Source: an uncultured Eubacteriales bacterium (lineage in GTDB: Bacteria > Bacillota > Clostridia > TANB77 > CAG-508). From it: a DNA stretch of 64,000 bases. Positions 19,584 through 30,800 of this stretch are shown piece by piece (position 1 is the first letter of the stretch; every line of letters starts with the position of its first letter). The position numbers were made by a program, and so were the translations under genes. The notes under the pieces are model-generated. The model did not search any database. It saw nothing but the letters and a program-made list of their open reading frames with translations, and was not told the DNA's origin. The stretch covers positions 49,472 to 113,471 of the forward strand of contig CADAHH010000003.1 in assembly GCA_902787685.1 (NCBI GenBank), read 5' to 3'.

Positions 19584-20877
19584 ATGGAAGATAAACAAAA
19601 GAATTTGACTTATGAAGAATTAAAAGACGTTCAGAAGAGAAAAGATAATATTAGAATTTATAAAATATATGAAGCTATTGCACTAGACTTGTTGTTTTAT
19701 TATGCAACTATTTTTTTGTTTTATATAAATCAAAAAGAATTAGTAAATTATCAAATATTTTTAATTGAAACTAGCTATATTTTGTTTAAACTATTATTTT
19801 ATATCTTTTGTCAAATGTATGTACAAAAATATGGAAAAAGAAGAATGCTAATTTTAGGGAATGTATTTCTTATAATTAGTCTTATAATACTACTTGGTTT
19901 TAAAAATATTATAGCATTATTAATATCATCAGCGTTTTGTGCACTAGGATTTGATTTGAAAGAATTGTGTGAAAGTGACTTGCTTTATGATTCAATAATA
20001 AAAACTGACAGAAGAGGTGATAATTTTTCAAAAATAGAATCTCAAGCAAATTCAAAATTCTATATTATAGATACAATTTCTTGCTTATTATCAGGTTTTT
20101 TATATGTTTTAAATCCATATCTTCCTATTTGTTTATGTATAGTAATAACAATACTATGTTTGATAATATCAACTCAATTTCAAGATATAAAGAAAGATAA
20201 AAATGTTAAGACTTTAAAAACTGAATTTGGAGAATTAAAAAATTCATTAAAGTCTATTGGTAAATCAAAACGAATAATGAGTTTACTGATTATTAATGGC
20301 TTTTTTATTGGAATGTTATATGTTTATAATACCTTAAAAAATATAGTGTTATTAAGAGTAGGTGTTGAGGAAAAATATTTTGGTGTAATTTTTGCAATCC
20401 GGAACATTTATTTCTGCAATAAGTACAAGGTATTCGGGAAAAATCCATAAAAAATATAGAAATAAAACACTTGAAAAAATTATTTTGCCATATACATATG
20501 CATTCTTTATCTCTGGAATAATATTATTAATGAATAGATTTATAGGATTAAATAGGTTTATTGCAATATTAATGATTATAGTTACTTTTGTATGTAAAGG
20601 CCCATATTATGTATTAATCAAAAAGTATCTAAAGAATTTTACCAATTTTAAGAAAAGGACACAAATATCAGGAGCAAAAATATTTATTGAAGATTTTATT
20701 ACTGGATTATGCTTGTTATATGCTTCAATAGCATCTAAGTTTATTTATGAAGGATACATAGTTGCTTTTTTCGGAGTTCAATTTTTAGTATTGTTTATTT
20801 TTGTTTTAAGAAAAAGCAGAATATATGTTGGAAAAAAGCCAGAAGAGTATTCTAAAAAAGAATTAATGCAAGATTAA
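19584..20877 (+). CDS. MFS transporter, requires a +1 shift at an in-frame CGG
   Basis: Multi-helix permease of the major facilitator superfamily. The ATG frame from 19584 gives 272 residues with six or seven membrane segments (for example LLFYYATIFLFYI; MLILGNVFLIISLIILLGF; YLPICLCIVITILCLIIS). It reaches FGVIFAI and then CGG at 20400-20402, after which it would end in 16 unrelated codons. Skipping the first C of CGGA and reading GGA continues TFISAISTRYSGKIHKKYRNKTLEK and the remaining membrane helices to the stop at 20875-20877, a total of about 430 residues, right for an MFS protein. Substrate is unknown. It may simply be a broken gene, but the lesion is identical in form to those in rnpA, htrA and the VirB6-like gene. 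Confidence 0.82.
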
Positions 20878-20909
20878 AACTTCGTAAAATTGTACGAAGT
20901 TTTTTTGTT
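20878..20909 (+). terminator. Terminator after the MFS gene
   Basis: AACTTCGTA / TACGAAGTT hairpin followed by seven T residues, starting at the MFS stop codon. Confidence 0.85.
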
Positions 20910-20937
20910 ACAGTTCAGAATATAATTATACTTGTCT

Positions 20938-21067
20938 TGCAACGGGCAAAACTTTTTATTTTCTTCTCAGGCCTTCCCACTGGGGCTGTAATAATGCTAA
21001 CGCATTTAACAGCCCTCAGCGGTCCCCCCGAGGCCATCGTTAAAAATAAAAAGTATCGCCCTGCGCG
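20938..21067. repeat. Palindromic element upstream of gyrA
   Basis: Nested inverted repeat. The outer arms are around GGGCAAAACTTTTTATTTT and AAAATAAAAAGTATCGCCC, and the inner arms TCAGGCCT..GGGGCTGT pair with ACAGCCCT..GAGGCC. It is more GC-rich than the flanks. The 69-codon open frame across it is an artefact of this composition. Confidence 0.7.
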
Positions 21068-21225
21068 GACTTCTAGTTTTTACAACAGAACTGTAACTTT
21101 TCTAGCATTTTTTAAAAATTTCCTTGCAAAAATTTTTTATCTTTAGTATAATACAAAAAGTAAAGCACGCGTAAATAAAAACAGCAAAAAAGCAAAACAA
21201 ATTTTTTGAAAAGAGGTAATAATTC

Positions 21226-23664
21226 ATGGCAGAAAGAACAGACGGAAAAATAATAGAAAGAGACATTGAGGAGGAAATGAGAACAGCCTACATTGACTAT
21301 GCAATGAGTGTTATAGTTGCTCGTGCACTTCCAGATGTTAGAGATGGTTTAAAACCTGTTCATAGAAGAATTTTATATACTATGCATGAAGATGGCTTAA
21401 CACCAGACAAGCCATACAGAAAATCTGCAACAACAGTTGGAGACGTTTTAGGTAGATATCATCCACATGGAGATGCATCAGTTTATGATGCTTTAGTACG
21501 TTTAGCACAAGATTTCTCAATGAGATATATGTTAGTTGATGGACACGGAAACTTTGGTTCAATAGATGGTGATCCACCTGCTGCTTACCGTTATACAGAA
21601 GCTAGAATGTCTAAAATTGCAGAGCTAATGCTTACGGATATTGAAAAAAACACAGTTGATTTTATGCCAAACTTCGATGATAGACTACAAGAACCAACAG
21701 TACTTCCAGCACAAATACCAGCTCTACTTGTTAATGGTTCATCAGGGATAGCCGTAGGTATGGCAACAAATATCCCACCACATAATCTAACTGAAGTTAT
21801 AAATGGACTTATTAAAATTATTGATGAAGATGAAGTTTCTGATGAGGCTTTAATGGAGATTATAAAAGGACCTGATTTCCCTACAGAAGGATTAATTCTT
21901 GGAATAGAAGGGATAAAAGAAGCATATAGAACTGGTCGTGGAAAAATCACATTAAGAGCTGAAGCAGAAATTGAAGAAATGGCTGGAAATAGACAAAAAA
22001 TAGTAGTTCATTCTTTACCATACCAAGTAAATAAAGCAAAACTTATTGAAAACATGGCAAATCTAGTTAAAGAAAAGAGACTAGAAGGAATATCTGAAAT
22101 CAGAGACGAATCAGATAGAGAAGAAAGAGTTAGAATTGTAATAGAGCTTAAAAAAGATGCAAATGCACAAGTTGTATTAAACCAACTATATAAAAACACA
22201 CAAATGCAAACTAGTTTCGGGGTAATAATGCTAGCCCTAGTTAATGGAGAGCCTAAAATACTTACATTAAGACAATGTTTAGATTATTATTTGGAACATA
22301 GAAAAGATGTAACACTTCGTAGAACTCAATTTGAGCTTGATAAGGCACTAGCAAGAGCACATATATTAGAAGGATTAAGAATTGCTATAGATAATATAGA
22401 TGAAGTAATTCAAATAATCAGATCATCCTATGATAATGCTAAAGAAAGATTAATGGAGCGCTTTGGTCTATCAGATATTCAAGCACAAGCAATACTTGAT
22501 ATGAGATTAAGAACACTTCAAGGTTTACAAAGAGAAAAGATTGAAGAAGAATATGCAGAACTAATGAAGCTTATTGCATATTTACGTGAGATCCTAAATA
22601 GTGAGCATAAAGTATTTGAAGTTATAAAAGAAGAGTTAATTAAGGTTAGAGATAAGTTTGGTGATGATAGAAAAACAAAGATAGTTCCTGCTGAAGGTGA
22701 GATAAATGTTGAGGATTTAATAAAAGAAGAGCAAGTTGTTATTGCCCTAACACATTTTGGCTATATTAAGAGAATGCCAATAGATACATACAAGAGCCAA
22801 AGACGTGGTGGAAAAGGCATTACAGGTATTGCAACACGTGAAGGTGATTTTGTAAAACAAATATTTACATCATCAACACATGATTTGATACTATTCTTCT
22901 CAAATAAAGGTAAAATGTATAAACTTAAAGGATATGAAGTTCCTGAGGCTGGTAGAACAGCAAAAGGAACAGCTATTGTAAATCTTTTAAGCTTAGATGC
23001 TGGAGAAAAAATTTCAGCAGTTATTCCAATTCAAAATTTTGCTGAAGGTAAATATTTACTTATGGCAACTAAAAATGGTCTAATAAAGAAAACAGCTTTA
23101 ACAGAATATAATACAGAAAGAAAAACAGGTCTTCTTGCTATAACTTTAAAAGGAGAAGATGAACTTATATCTGTAAAATTAACAGATGGACAAGATAATG
23201 TTGTTTTAGTTACTCGAAAGGGATTATGTATTACATTTGATGAAAAAGATGTTAGACCTATTGGTAGAGTTTCACAAGGTGTAATTGGAATGAGAACTGC
23301 TCAAGATGATGAAATAATTGGTATGGAATCAATTATTTCAGGAGGAAAGGCTACACTTCTTGCAATTACAGAAAATGGATTTGGAAAACGTACTGAACTT
23401 GATGAATATAGAGTTCAACAAAGAGGTGGAAAAGGTGTTATTACCTATAAAATAACTCCAAAAACAGGAGAGTTAGTAGGAGTAGGTATAGCAGATGATT
23501 CTCAAGATGTTATGCTAATTTCTGATACAGGAACAATTATTAGAATGCATGTTAATGAAATAAGTATATTAGGAAGATCTACTCAAGGTGTAACTTTAAT
23601 GAGAACCAATGATGGAGGAAAAGTAGTAAGCATTGAACTTGTAGACAATGAAGAAGAGGAGTAA
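21226..23664 (+). CDS. gyrA: DNA gyrase subunit A
   Basis: Breakage-reunion subunit, 812 residues. The start region [51 protein letters not shown] is canonical. The catalytic Tyr lies in [10 protein letters not shown] (about 124). The quinolone-resistance-determining region reads [22 protein letters not shown], with Ser and Asp as in susceptible forms. The C-terminal beta-pinwheel has the GyrA box QRRGGKG (about 523-529) and more such blades up to [18 protein letters not shown]. It is preceded by GAAAAGAGGTAAT and followed by a strong terminator. Confidence 0.97.
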   Translation: MAERTDGKIIERDIEEEMRTAYIDYAMSVIVARALPDVRDGLKPVHRRILYTMHEDGLTPDKPYRKSATTVGDVLGRYHPHGDASVYDALVRLAQDFSMRYMLVDGHGNFGSIDGDPPAAYRYTEARMSKIAELMLTDIEKNTVDFMPNFDDRLQEPTVLPAQIPALLVNGSSGIAVGMATNIPPHNLTEVINGLIKIIDEDEVSDEALMEIIKGPDFPTEGLILGIEGIKEAYRTGRGKITLRAEAEIEEMAGNRQKIVVHSLPYQVNKAKLIENMANLVKEKRLEGISEIRDESDREERVRIVIELKKDANAQVVLNQLYKNTQMQTSFGVIMLALVNGEPKILTLRQCLDYYLEHRKDVTLRRTQFELDKALARAHILEGLRIAIDNIDEVIQIIRSSYDNAKERLMERFGLSDIQAQAILDMRLRTLQGLQREKIEEEYAELMKLIAYLREILNSEHKVFEVIKEELIKVRDKFGDDRKTKIVPAEGEINVEDLIKEEQVVIALTHFGYIKRMPIDTYKSQRRGGKGITGIATREGDFVKQIFTSSTHDLILFFSNKGKMYKLKGYEVPEAGRTAKGTAIVNLLSLDAGEKISAVIPIQNFAEGKYLLMATKNGLIKKTALTEYNTERKTGLLAITLKGEDELISVKLTDGQDNVVLVTRKGLCITFDEKDVRPIGRVSQGVIGMRTAQDDEIIGMESIISGGKATLLAITENGFGKRTELDEYRVQQRGGKGVITYKITPKTGELVGVGIADDSQDVMLISDTGTIIRMHVNEISILGRSTQGVTLMRTNDGGKVVSIELVDNEEEE

Positions 23665-23666
23665 AA

Positions 23667-23700
23667 TTTTTTCATTGGGGACAGTCCCCAATGAAAAAAG
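23667..23700 (+). terminator. Terminator after gyrA
   Basis: Perfect hairpin TTTTTTCATTGGGGAC / GTCCCCAATGAAAAAA around a single A, just after the gyrA stop. Confidence 0.85.
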
Positions 23701-23783
23701 CTTGGTAATAAATCACAAGAATAATTTAATTAATATTAATTAAAGAGAATAACACACAAGAATAAAAAAAGGGGGAAACAAAT

Positions 23784-25667
23784 ATGAAAAATAATAAAAA
23801 AATGTCAGGTGGTATTACATTAATTGCATTGGTAGTGACTATAATTGTCCTTTTAATTTTGGCAGGAATTTCAATTACAATGTTATCTGGAAATAATGGT
23901 ATATTACAAAGAGCAACAGAAGCTAAAATAAAAAATGAAGAAATCGAAATAAAAGAGGAATTAACTTTAGGAATAAACAGCTTAGGAGTAGATTATTGGA
24001 ATGATGAAAATATAAGATTAAGTATGAAATTTGGAAGATATGTATTATCTAATAAGGCAGGATTAGCAAAAGCATTAGGCGTTGATGAAAGTAAAGTAGA
24101 TGTGGAAGAATATCCTGAAACAGCTGTAAATGGAGCAATAGGAAAAATAACATATAGAAATAGAGTATTTGAAATAATAGAGAGTGGTTCTATAATTGAA
24201 GCAAATGGGATATTGGTAACTATAGAAGATCCATTTTTAGTACTAGATTCAGGTATAAATACACACGCTGTAGCTCAGCAAGTAAATATAAATGCAAATA
24301 TATCATGGGAGTCTCTAAATCCTGATGTTGCAACAGTAGACAGTGCAGGAACAATAACACCTGTATCAGAAGGAGAGGCCGAGATACAGGCTAGAGGAGA
24401 TTACGTTGGAAAAGCATATACAGGAAAGGCAAAAGTAAAAGTAATAGCTTTTGAGAGTATTGCATTAAATTATACAGAGGCTACAGTTGCCATTGGAAAA
24501 ACTAAAGAATTAAACGTAACTGTTAATCCAGCAGAGTTAGTTGACAAAGTAACAGTAACTTGGACAAGTGAAAATTCCGCAAATGCAACATTAAATCCGA
24601 GTACAGGATTTTCTACAATTGTTAAAGTACCAAGTACAGGAGCAACAATAGGAGGAACATCAGCAATTACAGCAATTGCAAGCATAGGAGCAGTTACAAA
24701 AACGGCAACATGTACCATAACAACCAAAGAAGCAACTTCAGAAATTGATGAAGGAATAAATCCAGATACCTATGGAAGAGAAGTTAACTATGGAATTAAC
24801 TTAGGAAAAGGAGTAGATAATACATCACTTACATGGAAAGTTTTTTATGATGACGGAACAAATGTATATTTAATAGCATCAGATTATGTAAAAAGAAGTA
24901 ATGCAATATTAGCTGGAGCACTTTCAAATATAGGTGCTATAGCAGGAACTGGAGATTATGATATAAAATGGGCTGATACAACAGGCATTTTTAAAACATT
25001 TAAAAATGCTCAAAGCAGTAGTGCAGCAAATGGAGCAGCAGATATTTTTACAAATAGACCAGCTGGAACTGCATATTTAACAAATAGAGGACTACTAAGT
25101 TTTTGGAAGGCAAAGACAAAAACAAGCTATAATTCTAATGCAAAAATGACAGCTTGTTTAATGGACACAAAGGCTTGGAGTGGATTTGTGGCAAGTACAG
25201 TAAGTACAGCTAGTAACTATAATGCAGATAAATGTTATGCAATTGGAGGAGCAACACTTTCATTATGGGTGGAAAGTTGGAATGCGAAGCATGGAGAACT
25301 GTCAAATGATACAAAAAAGCAACAATTGTACTATAATAACGTAACTGCTACTGGATATAGAATTGGGACCAGTAGTGTTCCAACAAATAATGATTCAATT
25401 GCATTGGACAAAGAATTGGATGGGTATAATGATACACTGTATTTTCCTCATAAATCATCTACAAAAGGATGTTATGGATATTGGTTAGCATCGCCATCAA
25501 ATAATGGTAGTGCACAACAAATGTGGATTTATTATGGTGGTGGTATATATAAATATCATTATTATCATAATGAAATTGGAGTACGCCCTGTAGTATGCTT
25601 ACCCTCAACTGTCAAAGTATCAGATACACCAGCAGAAAATGGTAAGTATGACATAATAAATAAGTAA
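23784..25667 (+). CDS. Pilin-like surface protein with Ig-like domains and a DGR-type lectin C-terminus
   Basis: A 627-residue exported protein. The N-terminus MKNNKKMSGGITLIALVVTIIVLLILAGISI is a type IV prepilin leader: cleavage after GG, then a hydrophobic spine. A helical segment (about 35-75) is followed by bacterial Ig-like (BIG2-type) repeats, for example VNINANISWESLNPDVATVDSAGTITPV and ELNVTVNPAELVDKVTVTWTSENSANATL (about 150-315). The C-terminal 300 residues match the DUF6273/C-type-lectin-like fold with GYWLASPSNN and GVRPVVCL near 590-620. Between these two lies MWIYYGGGIYKYHYYHNE, rich in Tyr, Asn and His from A-containing codons, as seen in variable regions of diversity-generating retroelements. 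No reverse transcriptase or template repeat is in the window. The protein is likely displayed on the surface. Confidence 0.8.
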   Translation: MKNNKKMSGGITLIALVVTIIVLLILAGISITMLSGNNGILQRATEAKIKNEEIEIKEELTLGINSLGVDYWNDENIRLSMKFGRYVLSNKAGLAKALGVDESKVDVEEYPETAVNGAIGKITYRNRVFEIIESGSIIEANGILVTIEDPFLVLDSGINTHAVAQQVNINANISWESLNPDVATVDSAGTITPVSEGEAEIQARGDYVGKAYTGKAKVKVIAFESIALNYTEATVAIGKTKELNVTVNPAELVDKVTVTWTSENSANATLNPSTGFSTIVKVPSTGATIGGTSAITAIASIGAVTKTATCTITTKEATSEIDEGINPDTYGREVNYGINLGKGVDNTSLTWKVFYDDGTNVYLIASDYVKRSNAILAGALSNIGAIAGTGDYDIKWADTTGIFKTFKNAQSSSAANGAADIFTNRPAGTAYLTNRGLLSFWKAKTKTSYNSNAKMTACLMDTKAWSGFVASTVSTASNYNADKCYAIGGATLSLWVESWNAKHGELSNDTKKQQLYYNNVTATGYRIGTSSVPTNNDSIALDKELDGYNDTLYFPHKSSTKGCYGYWLASPSNNGSAQQMWIYYGGGIYKYHYYHNEIGVRPVVCLPSTVKVSDTPAENGKYDIINK

Positions 25668-25675
25668 AATAAAAG

Positions 25676-25811
25676 CTTTATTATAGTCCTTTTAATTTTG
25701 GCAGGAATATCAATTGCAATGTTATCTGGAAATAATGGAATATTGCAAAGAGCAACAGAAGCAAAAGACTTAACAGGTGAAAGGCAAATAGTAGAAAGAA
25801 AGAATGAATAA
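25676..25811 (+). pseudogene. 5'-truncated remnant of a second prepilin-like gene
   Basis: The frame IVLLILAGISIAMLSGNNGI LQRATEAK followed by DLTGERQIVERKNE and a stop repeats, almost base for base, the N-terminal coding segment of the gene just upstream (compare 23847-23932). The leader MKN..GG is missing, so this is a fragment left by duplication or recombination. Confidence 0.8.
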
Positions 25812-26238
25812 ATGGACACCTTTCCAAAACAGGAAATTCAATATGAAAAATGGGAATGGAGAAATAATTTCATAAATAAAAACCTATCAAGTAAAAATTG
25901 GTAGGTTTTTTATATAGGTAAAAAATAAAAATTATATCAAATAATTAATAATAAGCCAACTCAGCATCAACAAATTATGTTAATAAAAACAGCTATAAAA
26001 TAAAAAATTAAATTAAAAATAAAAAAAATCTAAATGCTTTTTCCGTAAGATAAAAAATACATAAAAAATAAAAAGAAAAATGTAAAAAAAAGTCGAAAAA
26101 CTTTACATAATTAACAAAAAAGTATTTACAAAATAGGGTTTTTATAATATAATGTGGCCAGAAATATTTTAAGAGGAGAAGCTTTTAGAGTTTACTCTGA
26201 AAACTAAATTGAGCCTCTAGAAAGGAAAGATAAAAAGG
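25812..26238 (+). other. Spacer with terminator and promoter before the sortase locus
   Basis: No gene. A hairpin AACCTATCAA / TTGGTAGGTT with a T run lies at 25881-25912. A promoter TTTACA 26125-26130 and TATAAT 26148-26153 (17-bp spacing) drives the sortase-substrate operon. The leader after it contains AAGAGG and CCTCTAG segments that can pair. The 26000-26110 stretch is A-rich without structure. Confidence 0.65.
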
Positions 26239-27237
26239 ATGGAAACATTTAAATCCAAAAAAGTCATGTTGGTATTTTTGTTAGTATTATTAATGATGCT
26301 TTTACCAACAAGGATTTTTGCAGCTACACAATCCGTAGCAATTGTAAAAGTAGAAAATGATTATAGCATTTATATTGATGGCTTAGAAAACAAAGATTTT
26401 AAATTTGCTTTTACAAATCAGAATCCAGAAGATGAAACTTCGTTTGAATCTCAGTTAATTCCTAATTGGGAAGATAATAATGGAGTTAATATAGCATGTC
26501 TAGAAGAAGGCACATCTTTAAATTTAAATGAACCAGTTTTTATGATTGTAAAAGTTGGTGAAGAATTATCTGTTACAGAGTTAGATTTAGATAAAGCTAT
26601 TTCTAAAACAGATATGGCGAGTGTTGAAGCAATTACAACAATTATTGATGTGGATACCACTCAAACAACTACTACTTCAGATAATGAAAATGGAGTAGTT
26701 ACAACTCAAACAGTTGGGCAAGTTAACATTATAGAAAGCGCAGAATATAACTATACAGATTATGAATATCAATATAACCTTATTAAAATTGATGGTACAG
26801 AATCAGAAACAGCAACAAAATTAAGTAATTTAGTAGATAGTCTACAATCTACTTATTCAACATTATCAACTTATAATAAAATTCTAAAAACTGCAGAAAT
26901 TAGAGATTTATATTTCTCTCTTAGAGAAGAAGCAGTATATAGTAAAGTTAATGATTATGTTATTTATCAACCTGAAGATTCAAAAGAAGGTGATAAATAT
27001 TTAGTTCTATTACAACAACTTTCTGGAAAAGAAGTAATAAGAGAAGATATTCAATTTTTAATTTGTACAGAAGGACATAAACAAGAAGTTGTTAAAGAAG
27101 TTAAAGAGATTAAAAAAGCGACAGCACTTCCTCGTACATTTGATAGCATTATACTATTAGTAGTTCTTGCAGTTATATTAATTACAACTATAGCAGTAAT
27201 TTTAAGGATTAGAAAATTAAATAAGAATGAAGAATAA
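26239..27237 (+). CDS. Secreted protein with LPRTF-type sortase sorting signal
   Basis: A 332-residue protein with an N-terminal signal peptide (KVMLVFLLVLLMMLLPTRIFAA, cut after the second A) and a C-terminal sorting signal: LPRTF at about 295-299, then a hydrophobic helix SIILLVVLAVILITTIAVIL and the basic tail RIRKLNKNEE. The middle domain has no family I recognise; it is rich in Thr and in acidic residues. It lies directly before a sortase gene with which it overlaps by 11 bases, so it is probably that enzyme's dedicated substrate. Attachment could be to peptidoglycan or to another surface subunit. Confidence 0.8.
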   Translation: METFKSKKVMLVFLLVLLMMLLPTRIFAATQSVAIVKVENDYSIYIDGLENKDFKFAFTNQNPEDETSFESQLIPNWEDNNGVNIACLEEGTSLNLNEPVFMIVKVGEELSVTELDLDKAISKTDMASVEAITTIIDVDTTQTTTTSDNENGVVTTQTVGQVNIIESAEYNYTDYEYQYNLIKIDGTESETATKLSNLVDSLQSTYSTLSTYNKILKTAEIRDLYFSLREEAVYSKVNDYVIYQPEDSKEGDKYLVLLQQLSGKEVIREDIQFLICTEGHKQEVVKEVKEIKKATALPRTFDSIILLVVLAVILITTIAVILRIRKLNKNEE

Positions 27238-27823
27238 AAATAAATTATTATTTTATAAAGCTTTTCTTTGTGTATTATTAATAAGTTTAATTATTACTGT
27301 TATTTTAATAGTAAAAAAATATGGGACTCAAGAAAAATATGAAGAAAAAAATGAGGAAATAGTTGAAGTTTTTAGTAGAACTGAAGAAAAAATTGATCAA
27401 AATGGGATGAGTTTAATTGAATTTGAAGGGTTTAAAGTAATAGGTTTAATAAAAATACCAGCAATTAATTTAGAATATCCTATACTTGAACAAACTACTG
27501 ATGAAGCAATGAAAGTATCAATAAGCAAATATTGGGGTGGAGATATTAATTCATATGGAAATGTATCTCTAGCAGGGCATAATAACAAAATTACATTAAC
27601 AATGTTTGGAAAAAATAAAAATTTAAAAAATGGAGATAGCATTTTTCTTACAGATTTAACAGGAACAACAATAGAGTATAAAATATATGATACTTTTATA
27701 ACAGATCCTGATGATGTATCAATTTTACGTACTACAGATAAAAGTGTAAGGGAAGTTACACTTATTACATGCACAAATGGTCGAGCAAATAGACTAATAA
27801 ATAAAGCAATAGAAGTAAAATAA
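27227..27823 (+). CDS. Sortase (class D/E-like transpeptidase)
   Basis: A 198-residue membrane-anchored cysteine transpeptidase. An N-terminal helix KAFLCVLLISLIITVILIV is followed by the sortase beta-barrel. The catalytic His is in SLAGHNN (about 120), Cys is in VTLITCTN (about 182) and Arg is in TNGRANR (about 187-190). It overlaps the LPRTF protein upstream and precedes the giant adhesin by 21 bases, forming one surface-assembly operon. The exact class cannot be set by eye; the short length and absence of a C-terminal helix exclude class C pilin polymerases. Confidence 0.88.
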   Translation: MKNKNKLLFYKAFLCVLLISLIITVILIVKKYGTQEKYEEKNEEIVEVFSRTEEKIDQNGMSLIEFEGFKVIGLIKIPAINLEYPILEQTTDEAMKVSISKYWGGDINSYGNVSLAGHNNKITLTMFGKNKNLKNGDSIFLTDLTGTTIEYKIYDTFITDPDDVSILRTTDKSVREVTLITCTNGRANRLINKAIEVK

Positions 27824-27844
27824 TTATTTAAGGAGGAGTATTTA

Positions 27845-30800
27845 ATGAGTTACAAGGCCAAAAGGATTGTAATTGGAGTAGCAGCAGCAGTAGCATTATT
27901 CACAGCAGCATCTGTTGGTACATATTTCTACATTAAAGGTAACGAATCTGCACAAGCTACAGAAAACACTGAACAAGTAACTGAACAGAATAATGATACT
28001 AATGCTGATACTAGTTCAAACAATCCGGAATCAACTTCAAATGATCAAAATAATGGTCAAACTACAGGGAATCCAAATGAAACTGTAGGAAATGCAGAAA
28101 CACCAGCACCAACTACTAGCACAACAACTACAAGAACGACAACAGATGATGATGGAACCAGAACAAGAACAACAACAAATGCAGATGGCACAACAACTAC
28201 AATAAGAATGAATACTGATGGAACAACTACAACAACAGTAAGAAATCCAGATGGAACTATTGCATCTCAAACAACAGATGCAAATGTAGTTACAGAATAC
28301 GAAGAAGGAGAAGAACGTTTAGTATCTAAAGATGACTGGGTAGGATGGATGCCTGAAGCAGTTCCAGTACCAGTTGTTGCAAGAATTGCTAACAACTTAG
28401 ATATTAACAAATATAAGCTTAGTGTAATTAAAGAAGTAATTAGTACAGATGCTAATGAAGATGGAAAATATGATTTAGGAGAAACAGTTTCTTACAAAAT
28501 TACAGTATCAAATGTAGGTAATGTAAAACTTACTGAGCTTAAAATTTCAGACAAGATAAATGATAGAGAAGACATTACAAAAATGTCTCAAGTAGATGAA
28601 AACAACAATGTAATTCAAGAAATTGAAAATACTTCAGAGTTTTCTTTCGATTTAGAAGCTGGAGAAAAAACATATTTTGAATATTCTTATACAGTTAAAG
28701 AAGAAGATGTTTTAAAAGGAATAGTACAAAATATTGTTACAGTTGAAAATGATAAAGTTAAAGAAGAAGATTCTAAAGAAGTTCCAACATCAGATATTAG
28801 TAAAGATTTTGAATTAAAAAAATCAACAAAAAGTAAACCTGAAAACAATATATTCTATGTTTTAGGAGAAAAAATTATATATGATGTTGAAGTTACAAAT
28901 AAAGGAAATATTACATTAGATGTTAAAGTTAAAGACCCAATTACAGAAGAAAAAGAAGTAACAATTAATATTGCACCTGGAGAAACAAAAAATGTTGAAT
29001 TTACACATATAGTAACTGCTGAAGATGTAGAGGCTACAAAAGTTATAAATGTTGCTACAGGAGAGGTGGAAAACGAAGATCCTAAACCTTCAAACCCACA
29101 AGAAGATCCAGTTAATGAATACATTAGTGTTAATGTAGAAAAAATATGGGAAGATAATAATAACCAAGATGGATATAGACCAGAATCAATTAATGTTCAA
29201 TTACTAGCAAATGGAGAAGAAAAAGGAGAACAGGTAACATTAAATGATGAAAATAGCTGGAAATATACATGGACAGAATTATTTAAAAAAGAAAATGAAA
29301 AAGACATAAATTACACAGTAAAAGAAATTGCAGTTGACAAATATGAAACAACAATAACAGGAGATTATAAAGATAAAATTACTATTACAAATACTCATAT
29401 TCCAGAAACAACAAGCTTAACAGGAAATAAAAAATGGGAAGATAATGATAATCAAGATGGAAAAAGACCAGATAGCATTAAAATTATTTTAAATAAGCAA
29501 ATTGAAAATGGAGAAATACAAGAAGCTGGAAATCAAATTATTACTGCAGAAGACAATTGGACATATAAATTTGAAAATATACCAGTATATGAATCTGGAA
29601 AAATATTAACATATTCAATTAGTGAAGAAGCTGTTGAAGGCTATACAATGCAAATAGATGGAAATAACATCATAAATACACATATTCCAGAAACAATAAA
29701 TATTTCAGGAACAAAAAATTGGGAAGATAATAATAATCAAGATGGAAAAAGACCTGAAAGCATAAAAGTAGTATTAAATAAAAAGATTGAAGACAAAACA
29801 ACTCAAGTAACAACAAAAACAGTTCAGCCTGATGAAAATGGAACTTGGTCATATAAATTTGAAAATTTACCTGTTTATGAAAAAGGTAAAAAAGTAGAGT
29901 ATTCTATTGATGAAGAAAAAGTTCCAGAATATGAAACTATCATAGATGGTTATAATATTACAAATACTCATATACCTGAAACACTTACAATTGAAGGCGA
30001 AAAAACATGGGTTGATGCTGATAATCAAGATGGTCTAAGACCACAAAGTATTATAGTAAAATTGCTTAAAGGTGAAAATGACAATAAAATTGAGGTATCA
30101 AGTAAAGAAGTTTCAAGTGACTCTCAAGGAAAATGGACATATAAATTTGAAAATTTACCAAAATATGAAAATGGTAATGAAATTAAATACAGTATAGAAG
30201 AAAATCCGGTAGAAGGATATAAACAACGTATTGTAGGTACAGATATTATAAATACACATGTTCCAGAGATGATGACAATTAGTGGAGAAAAAACATGGGA
30301 AGATGCTGAAAATAGAGATGGAAAAAGACCTGAATATATAACAATTAAATTATATAAAGAGGTTGGAGATAATAAAACACTTATAACATCTAAACAAATA
30401 TCTCCTAATTCAGAAGGAAAATGGCTATATTCTTTTGAAGATTTACCTAAATATGAAAATGGAAATGAAATCAATTATGTTTTAGAAGAAGTAAATATTG
30501 ATGGATATACAAAATCTTTTGATGGATATAATTTAACAAATACACATAATCCTGAAACAACAAGTATTTCAGCAAAGAAAATATGGGAAGATAAAGATAA
30601 TCTTCTTAAACTAAGACCAGAAAGTGTTGACTTTAATCTTGTAATTGATGGAGTTGTATCAAATCAAAAATTAACTGCAAATGAAAGCAATAATTGGCAA
30701 GTTACATTTAATGATTTAAGCAAATATAAAGATCAAGGAACAGAAATAAAATATAACATTATAGAAGAAAGAATTACAGGATATAAAGAACCAGTATATG

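Noticed and set aside
20937-21146. Open frame of 69 codons between the MFS gene and gyrA
   Set aside because: It runs through a nested palindromic element, has no ribosome site and an unnatural composition; the palindrome explains the lack of stops.
28037-28270. Cys/Ser-rich minus-strand frame opposite the adhesin
   Set aside because: Antisense of the Thr-rich codon repeats (ACA/ACT) of the adhesin; a composition artefact.
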